From assembly GCA_973895155.1 (NCBI GenBank), contig OZ316894.1, positions 20,336,001-20,400,000 on the forward strand: 64,000 nucleotides of DNA, read 5' to 3'. The notes beneath the pieces are model-generated. The model saw only the letters and a program-made list of their open reading frames with translations. It searched no databases and was not told where the DNA came from. The first letter of the stretch is position 1. Every line of letters starts with the position of its first letter. Positions 48,701-59,829 of this stretch are shown one piece after another. A program made the translations under genes and the position numbers. The stretch comes from Marsupella aquatica. Its lineage: Eukaryota > Marchantiophyta.

Positions 48701-51506
48701 TAGCGCTGAAGAGGTGTTTTGAGCTCAAAATAGAAACAGCCTTCTTCCAAGAAAGGAGATAGATCCAAGAAAAAGCAGCCATGATACTTGTCAAAACTAG
48801 TGTCAGTGACTTCTGATGAGGATTTAGCAACTCTAGCTATCTCACCTCGAAAGAGGCGACCAAGCTTCACCAATCCCTTCAGCTCTTGTATTGCTCTGCT
48901 TGGATAAAGTCTCTTCACAACAATATGATCTGGCCACTTCATGACTGCTTGTGGCTCGAGCTCAGAATCCTTTTTATCAAGTACTGAGTATGGGTCTACA
49001 AGCTTGTCCGTACTTGAAACATATGCTGTCTCTGACTGCAACAACCTCCTTTTCAATTCCTCTGCTTCCATCCTCTGCATCCTCTCCTTTGCTTCTGCAG
49101 CAAGTAATTTTTCCCAAGTCATGGCATCCTGAGCAGCTTTTGCCTCTTGGGATTTCCTGATTGCCCTAAGCTCTCCCTCAAGTGATCCTTCTGGAGGAAT
49201 TATGCTTGGCCTTCTGTCTGGCTGGGGTTCTACTGCCTTCACTTCAACTTTTCCTCCCTCAAATTTTACTTGTGCAATAGAAGCCTTTTCTTCAGGGTTC
49301 AAGTAGTTTATTTCATCCCACCAACCTAGGCCAAAAAATCCTGGTAGCTCCAATGACAATGTGTAGCTAAAAGGGTCAACTGGAGATTTCAACCCAAAGT
49401 CTACTACCTTTGGTGGAAGATTCCGCAACATGCCAATGTCAAATTCCACCACCACACCATCATGAATATCATCTTCAGACCAAAATGGAGTTGTGGTTGA
49501 TAGAGAGACTTTTACCTCTGCTCCTTCCAGCAAGGTGGGCATAGTTTCAATTGGAGGAGCTTCCGCTTCTCCCTTTCCCTTTTTGGTCTTCTTGCTTCCT
49601 TTCTCCTCAAATTTTCCTGTCTTTTCTTTAGCACCTTTTCCACCTACACAAGATTGAAGAGACAAAGCATGATTTGAAGTTATGTTACCTGGGGATTTCA
49701 TCTTTAAAAAACATAGGAACCACATGCAATCCAAACTAGGTAATTTCATATTGTCCAAGAATATATTCTCCTTATGAAATGGGGGTATTAAATTAGGTCA
49801 AGATTGTACATGGTATCCAAAAATATGTTGTTAGCCCCCAAGTATGTTGATGTAAGCCTATTTTCATACTTTAACGTACTGTGACCTCACTTGAAGCTCA
49901 ATCTATGTAACTACTCATTCCTAGTGGACAGTTCTTTTGATAGTGACATCCTTATGTGTAGGGGTAGAAGTAATGAAGTTTTGTGTAGTATTTTTTCTCA
50001 AGAGTCTCTGTTATTAATCCCATTTGGATGTAACCACGAAAACTTAGTATGACAATAAATTTAACTCACTGGGAACATTTTGCAGCTCTTCACATTGGGT
50101 TCTTAATATTTGAAAGGAAGAAATCTGTGCTTGTCAACATCTCAAATCAAATGTGCTAAGATGTTTTTGCAGATGGGTGAGCAATATCATTGTTATTTCT
50201 TGTTCATTTTCTCAGTTTAGATGACATTAGAGGTACATTGATATAAGATTCTTTTTGTTGTTGTACAGTATATGTTTCATGTCAATCAATCATTCCTTTT
50301 AGCTCCTGTTTGAGTAAGGGCATTAGTTGTGAAAACATAAAGACAATAATATTCTGAAAAGCTAAAGATAGTAGAACTTGAAGCCTTTTGAGATGGCAGT
50401 CTCTTGCATTGAGTCTTTGATCATTATTTCACTCTAAATTAGTCAAATTGAGTGGTGAAGAAATGTCTATTAAGTTTGGATTTGAACACACCTTTTTTGG
50501 GCTTGTCTTGCTTTTCATCCTCTATGGGCACAGGGGGCTCTGGGATTTTCTCTAGCTTGTAAGAAGCCAATAGTTCACCTTCTCTGAGTGCAAGCACTGG
50601 AAAGGTATCAATACGGGCTTGGGCAAATGGTAATCGAATGGCCCCAGTTGGAGAAGTCCAATACATGGTAACTATTAAGGGCTCCGTCAGAAGTTTATGC
50701 CAAAGAGCATAATTGGACACCACATCAAATTCCTTTGGTGGAATGTTGGCAAATCTTGTAGTTGGAGGTGGTGGTGGTTCATGTAAATCTTTTTTAAGAG
50801 GCTCTTCTGGCTCATCTAGGTCAGTGTCACCCTCTGGGGGTTCAGAAGGAGGAACCCATGGATCAGGTGCTACTTCTGGCTCAATTGCTTCCCCAATTTC
50901 TGGGCCAATTTCTTTGGGAGGTGGAGGAGCTCCAGGAAATTGGAATGAAAATGATGCCTTGGACTTTAATTGCCGCTCTTCAATTGCAAGGGCATCGGTC
51001 ATGTTTGGAATGACGACATTGTCAGAATTTTCATCCTTGCCACTAACTTTAGTTTTTTTAGCAGTGACATCCTTCACAATATTGTCTTTCTCGCCTATGG
51101 GGGCCTTCTCCCCAGTGTCTTTCTCCCCACCACTTCCTTTCTTTGTTTTAGCTTTTGCTGAAGATATCTTGTCTGCATTGGTAGAATTGAGAGGTAGTTC
51201 TTTCTCTGCATTTTCAAGAGGATCTCCCTTTGGGCCTCCCTCTAATGCCCATGGTTGCTCTGCTGATAATATTTTCACCACAATGGCATATCTGGTGGAA
51301 GGAAGCGTAAACAATATTATTAAATTTATAGCCAGAAAGGTAATGAATACAAGACAAATTTAATTCTGTTTGAAACAATCACATTGAATTGAGAGCAAAG
51401 TTTGAGAGGTAGGAAGAACTATCACTCACCTAGGTGGAGGTGGTGGGATCTCATCCACAGGAATGGTGATGTCATCCTCTGTTAAAGGCCACTCTTTTGT
51501 CTCCAT
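42778..51506 (-). CDS. CFAP70: cilia- and flagella-associated protein 70 (axonemal TPR protein)
   Basis: Axonemal protein of motile cilia; in algae assigned to the central apparatus and in animals to dynein-arm regions. Exons, 5' to 3' on the minus strand: 51506-51430, 51291-50492, 49643-48167, 47393-47162, 46621-46553, 45759-45622, 45288-45088, 44928-44434, 43797-43406, 43033-42778. All phases agree and yield 1378 aa, longer than the ~1120 aa of the human protein. The N-terminal half is low in repeats, with Lys/Glu and Pro-rich linkers (a 'TSPK' run near residue 690). The C-terminal ~450 residues are TPR units, e.g. 'QGKAEECWREALTLQKNHLF', 'DLGYSYFKLGEWEDARKVF', 'LRAERYDEAEVSYQQSLK'. The match rests on TPR order and flanking signatures such as 'RFETKG' and 'AEKYRERKR'. 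Implies flagellated sperm and expression in male gametangia (inference). Confidence 0.85.
45920..45985. repeat. perfect 25-bp inverted repeat in a CFAP70 intron
   Basis: The arm at 45920-45944 (beginning TTTCTGAAATACAGAG) is exactly complementary to the arm at 45961-45985 (beginning TAAGCATATCTCTG), separated by 16 bp. It lies between CFAP70 exons 5 and 6. In RNA from either strand it would form a 25-bp stem. It could be a foldback element, a small-RNA precursor or chance. Confidence 0.9.
47842..48068. repeat. ~146-bp tandem duplication in a CFAP70 intron
   Basis: Two copies share 'CCATCTGTTTGGGGTCAGTC' / 'CCATCTGCTTGGGGTCAGTC', 'CTCTCCATGTTTT.CAGCACT' and 'ACTAATATCTATTCAG'. They lie in the intron between exons 3 and 4 (minus-strand gene). 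Confidence 0.8.
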
Positions 51507-52500
51507 CGCCAGAAAATACTATGTGTAAAAGTTTCAAATCTCAAGAGTCTTTGACATGTTTTAGATCAAACCTCTCCTGCTCCACATCAATAGTCCTACT
51601 AAATTGACCAACAGCTATGATCATTTATAGGAACTCTGGTGGCCAAGAAGGAAACCATATCTCTCAAAAAGGTTATCAATGTACCACAACTCTCTAATAT
51701 CATAACTCAAAACTTGGTGCAAGAAAAGTCAAGGAGTCCTGGAAATGTCTGAGGGTCACTCTCTACCAGGGTAGATGTGATTTGAATGGGGACACTCTCG
51801 AGTATAACTACTATGGTCTCTCCGCCTATATTACACCAACAAAGAAGCCCTATTCGTAATCACACATCAAACTGTGGTAATACACGGTGTGCACTCATTG
51901 ATTCAAAGAAAATAACCAGGTTCATCATGGTATGGAGGGATGTCCTACCCCAGATATATCATATTTTGATGTGCAGTTACCGGGACCCACGAAGAACTAG
52001 ACTAGTACACTCACCATCCTCACCATCCTCACAACAGATTGAGAATAGTCTAACTTTGACTGTGCCTTGCAACTATTATGGTTGGTACAAGAGTTTTGGC
52101 ACACTATCAATGTTTGGCAGGTTCCCTTTGCTACTGTACAGTCAAATTGTAGTTGGACACATCTGTGACATCGTGAGATGAGATGGTTCAAGATTTTTAG
52201 GAAGATATTTTTTAGGAAGATATATTGTCTTCCCTGTTGGAGAAACTTAAGTCTAGTAATAGGCCATCAATGTGGGAAATTTTGAATACAGTAGTCTCTG
52301 TTCCCACTGCATTGTGGGCTATAATGTCCTTAAAAACAGGGCTTTGGCCCAGGAATTGAGGAGCTGTAACAGACCCTAAAGAAATGTTTATTTGTATTTT
52401 TGAGTGCACTAATTTTCCATATTACCTCCCTTCTTTTGAGGAGAAGATTATGTACAACACCATAAATGTAGGAAATGTAAAAGCCAAATATAGTTTTACC
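51507..52500. other. 5' flank of CFAP70, no other gene
   Basis: Should contain the promoter and leader of the minus-strand CFAP70 gene. No decisive promoter elements are visible, and the frame at 51786-52181 has no recognised content. Confidence 0.4.
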
Positions 52501-52503
52501 CTA

Positions 52504-52530
52504 TAATAATAATAATAATAATAATAATAA
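52504..52530. repeat. (AAT)n microsatellite
   Basis: Nine consecutive ATA/AAT trinucleotide units. Confidence 0.95.
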
Positions 52531-53077
52531 TTCTATCCAATATCACAGGACTTGTTTTTAACACCTTTCATGTTTTTTGGCCAATTGCATAGCAACCACT
52601 TCCTGCATGTCCCTTTAACTTCAATTTTCTATTTCAAAGATGCACTTTTCCTTGTCCCCTACCAGAAAATCATTCAAGTGTTTACAATGTGTATGTACTA
52701 GTCAAAACTTGGGCTACCGCCCTCACTTTGGGGGGGCATTATATCTCACAATGCTCTCCACCCAGGACATTATCATATTCATAATGCCCTGGTAACAAGG
52801 AGTCAATATACTTTTATCCCTGAAAGATTTTTATTTTGACTACTTCTGTTTGTTTTCCTCGTCACAGTTTAAGACAATCCCCAAATTTATGCAAGTTTAA
52901 ATATCATTCTCTTTAACAAGAGACAAATGAAGGACAAATCTCAAAATACCCTTGCACAGCCTTTGATGGCCATTGTCTTCCATAAAGTACACAAGAATAC
53001 AGAGAATAATCTTGAAAGGATTTGAGTACATGGTAACGTCCTGTTTGTAGGGCATTGTGGGCCACAACTGACCCCAA

Positions 53078-53551
53078 ACTACTGCTGCGGTAACTACTGT
53101 AAAAATTCATATCCTTAAAGGCATAAGAGATAATTATTCTTTAGTAAAAGCAGAGGAGAAGTTTCATAATGCAGTGATCCAAGTCTTGACTATGCAATTT
53201 CTCCATAAATGCACTGAAACTTACAAAGAGAAAATGCTGGAGGGCATTAAGAATAAAGAATGCATGTCAAGTGATGTGTACTTGGCCAAGCTATTGGGTG
53301 ACTGTTGGTTTTGTCTCCTAGTCTACATTTTCAATATGCTTGAGAGAGTCTTACTACCATGGACCATAAGTTTGGACCCATATGTTACAAGCTTGTTGGG
53401 ACTACAATGCCCCGAGGAGCCTCAAGGTTTGCTCATATGTTTGGATGGGCTTTTGAATGATTTGTGTACAAACATTGATTTGCTTGAAGACATGTTTTGC
53501 ACTAAAGATTCAATTAGTGTAAACCAAAATCTAACTGGTGACTATGGATGA
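53078..53551 (+). CDS. unrecognised open frame, possible gene fragment
   Basis: A plus-strand frame is open from 53078 (just after a TGA) to the stop at 53551. The first ATG-led part starts at 53189 (MQFLHKCTETYKEK); the frame runs ~157 codons in all. It reads like a helical protein: 'YKEKMLEGIKNKECMSSDVY', 'LAKLLGDCWFCLLVYIFNML', 'GLLICLDGLLNDLCTNIDLL'. I recognise no family and see no convincing splice partners. It may be a fragment of a mobile element or captured gene, or chance. Confidence 0.25.
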   Translation, partial: TTAAVTTVKIHILKGIRDNYSLVKAEEKFHNAVIQVLTMQFLHKCTETYKEKMLEGIKNKECMSSDVYLAKLLGDCWFCLLVYIFNMLERVLLPWTISLDPYVTSLLGLQCPEEPQGLLICLDGLLNDLCTNIDLLEDMFCTKDSISVNQNLTGDYG

Positions 53552-54205
53552 CCAGCTTTCTAGCTCAAATTCTCTGAACCACTTAATGTATCAAGGCTCA
53601 GACTAGCTGGTCAGAAAGGACATCGAATGATTTATCCAACAAACTGGATTTTGCTCGATTCCAATCAGGTTTGCAAGCGTTGTGAGCTCCAAAAGCAAGA
53701 CAGACAGGTTTAACGACTTTCTCTACTTGGTTAGGCAACCAGTCTGACTACCTTTTCACGTCATCATGACTGTAAAGCAGGCGAGGTCTGTCCAAGTCAA
53801 TTGGTTTGGGGCAAGCCCTATCCACGTTTCCACTTTGCCTTTTATGTGTGTGTAAACAAATAAACAACAATTTAGTAAATTTGGATCCACAGACACAAAA
53901 TTCTAGTGTGTTAGTATGAAATTCCCCCCACAAATGGTCCATTCGGATTGCCGCAGTCTACCCATTTATTTCTATGAGATATTGGGGGCCATCTAGCTTC
54001 TTTTTTCCACAAAATATGCGTAGCATCAGAATGCTTAGGTTTAAATGAAATTGTAGCTTCCATGAACCACAAGATTTGACCTCGGGACACCCATAAACCA
54101 AAGAAGTTTGTTTAAACACCCAGAAAAGACGATATTTGCTTGATCGACCCAAAATGAAACTTGTTATTTGATTAACCCTCTGAGGTCTATCAAGGGCCCA
54201 AATTG
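53552..54205. other. intergenic, no gene recognised
   Basis: Nothing supportable on either strand. Confidence 0.4.
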
Positions 54206-54210
54206 AGGAA

Positions 54211-54318
54211 AAGTATAGAGGGGGTTAATTAACAAACTTTTTCCAAAAAGGGGTCTACTAAGCAAAGTATCGAGGGGGTTAATTAACAAACTTTTTCCAA
54301 AAAGGGGTCTACTACGCA
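54211..54318. repeat. 54-bp tandem duplication
   Basis: Two copies starting at 54211 and 54265 are almost identical, each with 'GAGGGGGTTAATTAACAAAC' and 'TTTTTCCAAAAAGGGGTCTA'. The TTAATTAA palindrome occurs in both. Confidence 0.95.
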
Positions 54319-55492
54319 TATCTCTCCCAAGAGAAAAGTGACACTCAGAAAAGTGAGCATTTATACAAAAGAAAGATCTTACCTCAGTAATAAGAAACGC
54401 TAGAATGGTCCACACCAATCATATTGTCAAACGTGGTGGTCCACGGGAATTCAGTTTATGTTCGAAATATTAAATCGAGTATTAAATTATTCAAAATCAC
54501 TCCCGAAGTTTTGGAACACGTGTCAGTGCGCATCGACTGTCCACGCACGCAGTCAAAGGTATTCCCGCGCTTTTCCTCGTCTTTCTTTCTTTCTCCTCCT
54601 CTGTTCTCTGCTCAAGAGCAAACGATGCAGATTTCTTTTCCAGTTTTTTAGTAAGAAACTTGTCGTTGGGTGTCGTCTAGCGGGAACTGCACATTTTCAA
54701 CTTTAGATCGGAGGCAACCTTCGGTCTGTCAATCATCATATTCTGTCTGCCATTCTGCGCCGATTCGCGTAACGTTCCATGAGTACCCCTCTGCTGCATT
54801 GCTGCTCGTTACACGATTCATTCCATCTCATCCACACCCAAAGAGCTGCTGGCTGCTGCTGTGCTTCTGCATCATTCTGCCTAGAGTACTACCGTATGTA
54901 CCGTACTCTCTCTGCAGGCCCACAGTCGAGGGGTGAGCTGTGTGTGAAAAGCGAGTTCACAGATTCTAGCTGATGCCTTGATTAGCTTAAGACGAGCGAT
55001 TTGGAATTGAGCGATTGGATTTGCGCGAGGGTTTAGCTGGCAGGAGACTTCTGTAGGAGAGAGAGTTTACCTTCAGAGCAGGAGAGAGAGAAGGTAAACG
55101 CACTCGGGAAGGTTGTACAGTACTGTAGTGAACTGGTGATGCCCTGTTGATCATGTGTTGTTGGGTCGGTAAGGGAATCCTATGCTGGGAGATAATTGGG
55201 GGCGCATTTGCAGCTGAAGAGTGTTTTACATCAGTGGTTCGCACATTTTCTGGAGAGAGTTTGCAACTGCAGAGTGGGCGTTCATATGTCTTGGAAGACG
55301 ACTTCCCAGCTTCAGAGGGAGTCCAGTTCAGTTAAATTAGATCGGATTAACAACACTTCCCACATTGAGAGGAAGTTTGGTTCAGTTGAAACGAGATCGG
55401 ATTATTAGTGGACTATCTTGGGGTATGGTTGTTGAGCCCGAGAACGACGTAGTCCGAGCCCGTGAGCGAGAGATTAAGTAGGTTGGCCTGGT

Positions 55493-55610
55493 ACAGTGCA
55501 TTGCCTGGAACTTCGGGAGGTACTGGATACTTGAGGAGTCGAGGGAAAGGGAGAACAGTGCATTGCCTGGAACTCTGGAAGGTACTGGATACTTGAGGAG
55601 TCAAGGGAAC
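55493..55610. repeat. 62-bp tandem duplication
   Basis: 'ACAGTGCATTGCCTGGAACT' starts both copies (55493 and 55555), and each continues 'AGGTACTGGATACTTGAGGA' and 'GTC.AGGGAA'. Confidence 0.9.
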
Positions 55611-55631
55611 GAGAGAGTGTGCGTGTTTACA

Positions 55632-55634
<3 letters not shown>

Positions 55635-55680
<46 letters not shown>
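55635..55680. repeat. (GA)23 microsatellite
   Basis: Uninterrupted GA dinucleotide run of 46 bases in the proposed 5' leader of the glycosylase gene. Confidence 0.98.
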
Positions 55681-55685
<5 letters not shown>

Positions 55686-55918
55686 GAAAGCAGGCTGACT
55701 GGCCTACCGGTTGAAACGAAGCTATACATAGACAATCAAGGTTCCTGTCTTCGCTCCCACTCGGTCCTCAGTCGCTGCTCTGCTTGCTCTGCTGTACCAT
55801 TGCTGGTGTCGAGAGAGGACTATCTAGCGGACAGAACAGCAGGCACCGTTTGGCTGTTTAAAGTGTGACAGGCACGATCAACTTCTCTTGGCAGCGGTTC
55901 CGGTTTATTGACTAGTCT

Positions 55919-55940
55919 GCAAGCAAGCAAGCAAGCAAGC
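55919..55940. repeat. (GCAA)n microsatellite
   Basis: Five tandem GCAA units, then a GCAATCAAGC variant. Confidence 0.9.
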
Positions 55941-56456
55941 AATCAAGCGAGCCCATTCTGCTCTTTGCAGTCAGGCGTCTTGGTTGTTTCAGGAAGGCAG
56001 GAAGGATCCGGTCAAGATCACTGCGTGCACTATTGTGTGACAGAAAAAAGGGAACATCAAGCTGGGTTTGCGTTTGGATTTCTGACTGAGGGACTAGAGG
56101 GGACGGGAAGATCAGACGATCGGACTCTGTTTTCATCTGGAATTCTTACTGACGAGCAGCGAGAGGTCGATCAGCAGCTGAGGTCAAGATAGGAGCAGCC
56201 AAGCTTGAGATACTGCCAAGGAAGTAGTCTTCGGTGTGCTAAATTCGAAGAAGTCATATCGAGGATATAGAGCAAGCGAAATGAGTCTGCATTTTGTTCG
56301 GTGAGCAGTGAGCCTCTGAGCATTAGTCTAACTAATTTAGAGAGGTCAAGGATTGGAAGGAAAATTTCTGTTCGGCAGAACAATTATGCTTTGCTACAGA
56401 TAGAGATAGTCGAGAAGAGGTTGGTCTGGGAGAGCATCATAGAGAGTCAAAAAAAC

Positions 56457-59400
56457 ATGTGCAGGGAGACACAGTTGGAGTGGTACTTGGGAGGCGCGGA
56501 CCTGGACGACACATTGGTATCTCTGCAGCCTCGTACCACTGTGAAGGATTTGGGAGGGGCAGTGAGGGGTCCTGAGCCTCCAAACTTACCGGGGGGTGTC
56601 AGTGAGGTTGCCTACTCGGATCAAGTATCTGAACAACAAAGAGCGGTACGCGCAAGGGAAGTTTGCAAACCCATTGAACCGCGTAGAGCACCGTCTGCCC
56701 AAGCTTCTAGACTTCTTCCATACTTCCCGAAACACGGAGTCACTTGTCCCCCTCAGCCACAGTCCCTTGCACGAAATGCAGATCTCGTCACCCAGAATCC
56801 GTCGTCCCCCGCATCTAAGGCCACCGAGAAGGCCAATGCTCGAAATCCTCTGCCTCCCCCGACTTCGAGAGTCACAGCTCACTCAGTCCTAGCTTCAACG
56901 AAGGCAGCTGCTCGGAATCCATCTCCTGCTCCGGCTACTAGGACCACATCTCGGAACCAATCTTCTGAGAGAATCTTGAAGATCCCTGCCACAATTCCAT
57001 CTCCTGCCGTAGCGTCAAAGGCCACTGCTCGCAACCAATCCCCAATCCCGGCTCCAAGAGCAGCAACTCCACGCAATCCGTCTCCCACACCTGCCTCTAG
57101 AGCCACTGCCAGGACCTCCTCTCCCACTCCAGCTCCCAGAACCTCCTACTCCACCGGGAATCCATCTCCAAGCCCCGCATCCAAGGCCAACCCAGTCGTG
57201 TCCTCAGCGAAGAGTCCTCTCACCCCATCGAGCAATGGTAAGACTGTTCCGTCCTTGAGGAGACCAGCTTCTCCTGCCTTGACGAGGAAAGAACCGTCTC
57301 GACCTCTTTACGATGACAACGGCAGGAGAATTGTCACTCCAGAGTCTGCACGGAAATCAGCGACGATTGGTAGCTCTCCTGCCAGCTCGCTAGACTCGTC
57401 CGGTGAGCTCTCCCCCAGATCTGCCCTGGATGTCAACAGGGCACTGAGGATGTCGATCAACAGGTCGCTGAAGAAGGAGGGACTTGGGCAATGGTATCCC
57501 GAGTCCACAACATACTCCCCAATTAAGAAACTCAGTCCCCTGGAACTCCAAGCTCAGAAGAAGGAACGGATTGCTGGATATGGAAGGAAGGGTGGAAGTC
57601 CTAAATCTGGTCGAGTGGCTTGCGAGGGTATGCTTGACAGCTCTCCTGTGAAGCCTGACGTTAGAAAGAGATGCCATTGGGTCACTCCACAAAGTGGTAA
57701 GGGCTTCTCGGCTCCCCTCGTTCTTGATCCTGTCTTGTTGGTGTGGTCATGCCGTTGGCTTCCAAATCGTCGCCTCCCTGCAAGGAATTATGTGATAGAA
57801 GAGAGTGTAATGTTTATTCCAAATGGTCTTCAGATCGATTCTGCATTAGAGAATTGTTTCATGACGAATAACTTTGTGAGGAATGCGTCTCGTGTTCATC
57901 ATGTTTCATGAGTTGCCATCAGTGCAAGTGGTGGTCTCTTCTGTTGCACAAGATTCAGTCTCTCCGTCCTTTAGACTGTGGCAGCAAACAGGGGGCTACC
58001 CAGTTTGGCATTGTTTGATCGCTGGATTTCGATGTAAGGTTCTCTAGTTTTGGCTGAACAATCCTCCGCAGTAGGAAGTGGATCCAAAGGTATCGCAGCC
58101 CCATCTAGGCATGGGACTATCGATACAACATGGATTGTGGTTTCTGGCAGCATTAAGACTCTTGAAACGAAGATCAGTCACTAACTCGGGAATGTAACGA
58201 TCTTTTGCTCGGAATTCTTAGTCCAGAAAGGCACGTGGACCCAAATGTATCACGATTTGGGTGGACCATCAGACTCTACCGTCTGATGTGGTGGCCGTTA
58301 CCGTATCTGTTTGGCTAGACAATGGCTAACATCCATTATTCCGACATCGTATTTCTAGACGGCAGTAAGACGCTTCTTGCGGCATCTCACGCTCATTTTT
58401 ATGTATTTGCAGAACCTGGCCTCATAAGTTATCACGACGAAGTCTGGGGAGTTCCACTTCATGACGACAAGTGAGGCATCTTTACCTGAATCCCCTTTTA
58501 GCGTCTTTGCTGTGATGCTCGCATCCTAGTTTTCGGAATCGATTTGTACTTGATGTATCACTTATTCGCCATCTCCACTTTGTAGACTCCTTTTCGAGCT
58601 CCTAGTGCTGGAAGGACTACAGGGAGAGCTAAGTCGCCCTCAGATATTGAGCATGCGGGATTACTTCAGGTAGCTTCTTGACCCCTCCACTCTTCGTCTT
58701 TGTACACGAGGGGAAGACGTGTACTGCTGCGCTTGTGAGCATCGAAATCCCCCAATAGGCTACCTCTTTAGTCGCCTGTTTTAATTTTCCCCTCCTTCCC
58801 GATCATCTACGTTGTAAACCGGTATCACTCTACATTGAAGCATGAGTTGGAGTCGATGAAAGATGTGGGACTCCTTTCTTATTGTGAACCTGTTCCAGCT
58901 CGTGAAATCCTTTCGCGAGCTGAAGAACCCATTTTTTTAAGGACAGCCTTTTTGCCTTGATCTTGCGGAGACCGGATTTGTCCGTAAGGTCACCTGACTT
59001 GAGTTGTGCAAATGTGTGCTGTTAGCAATTTTTGTGTTAGAATGAGGAGCTTTGTTCATTTCTTCTATTATCCAGCTCTACCTTCCTGTTCTGATTTATG
59101 TCATTGGCATTCTCCACTACAGGGATGTATTCGCAGACTTCGACCCTGCGATTGTGGCCAAGTTTGATGAGAAGAAAGTTGCCGCTTTGAAATTAGATGA
59201 AATTATAAGGCAACCTGAGGCAAAGCTTCGTGGTGTAATTGACAATGCCAAGCAGCTGCTTCAGGTACGCAGGAGATCGGACCCTTCCCTCCTTAGTAAT
59301 GCATTTTCCTGCGAGTGTTATATCTGCAATTGTCAATGCAGACAAGTTGGGTGTAGATTCTTTCAATGCATCCACCGAAACGAGTGCCCACAGCTCGCGT

Positions 59401-59829
59401 CTTCGGCAACTTGATATTTCCATTTGTACGGTTTTTGTGGGTCGGAGAAACTCGAAGGGCCTTCCAAATTTGTGCTGGAAATATGATTTGCACTCGCTGA
59501 CTTACCCGCGTGCTGCTCAACTTTTGCAGATTATGGAAGAGTTCGGATCGTTTGACAAGTATCTGTGGAACTTTGTTGGATTCAAGCCCATAGTGAACAA
59601 CTACCACATTTTCACTCAAATCCCTGTAAAGAGTTCGAAGTCAGAAACGCTGAGCAAGGATCTTATGAGGAGAGGGTTCCGTTATGTGGGTCCAACAACT
59701 GTGTACTCCTTCATGCAAGCTGCAGGTATGGTTAATGACCATCTCGTCAGCTGCTACAGACACGGAGACTGTTCTGAAATCTCACAAATCCAGCCGAAGG
59801 ATGTAAATGGCGGCAACAAAGACTGTTAA
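56457..59829 (+). CDS. DNA-3-methyladenine glycosylase I (TAG family) with long disordered N-terminus
   Basis: Removes 3-methyladenine from alkylated DNA as the first step of base excision repair. Exons 56457-57696, 58413-58470, 58586-58669, 59123-59264, 59530-59829; phases agree, 607 aa. ATG 56457 is the first good in-frame start after alternative upstream codons. Residues ~1-400 are Ser/Pro/Thr/Arg-rich with repeated 'ARNPSP'-type motifs and no fold I recognise. The TAG domain starts near 404: 'RCHWV' (C406), 'SYHDEVWGVPLHDD' (Y420, H421), 'LVLEG' (E442), and near the end 'VGPTTVYSFMQAAGMVNDHL' with H579 and C583. C406, H421, H579 and C583 correspond to the zinc ligands of the E. coli enzyme, and Y420/E442 to its base-pocket residues. 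The residue aligned with pocket Trp46 is Arg450. Plant members of this family often carry N-terminal extensions. Confidence 0.9.

Larger units (their letters stand above)
54319..56456 (+). promoter_or_regulatory. probable promoter and long 5' leader of the glycosylase gene
   Basis: No independent gene is supported between the 54-bp repeat and the ATG at 56457. The part from ~54985 on is purine-rich with several short upstream frames, a (GA)23 run and small duplications. GA/CT runs are binding sites for BPC-type GAGA factors in plants; their use here is inference. The transcription start is not determinable from sequence alone. Confidence 0.4.

Noticed and set aside
54424-55408. Several overlapping plus-strand frames of 60-90 codons
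   Set aside because: They fall in the repeat-rich leader and promoter region of the glycosylase gene and have no conserved content. At most they are upstream open frames.
57697-57911. Read-through of the first glycosylase exon to the stop at 57911
   Set aside because: The G/GTAAGG donor at 57696 joins in frame to the next TAG exon, restoring conserved residues. The read-through sequence has no similarity to the family.
59727-59740. GCAG/GTATGG donor-like site in the last glycosylase exon
   Set aside because: The conserved 'QAAGMVNDHL' motif with the zinc ligand His579 runs straight through it, so it is coding.
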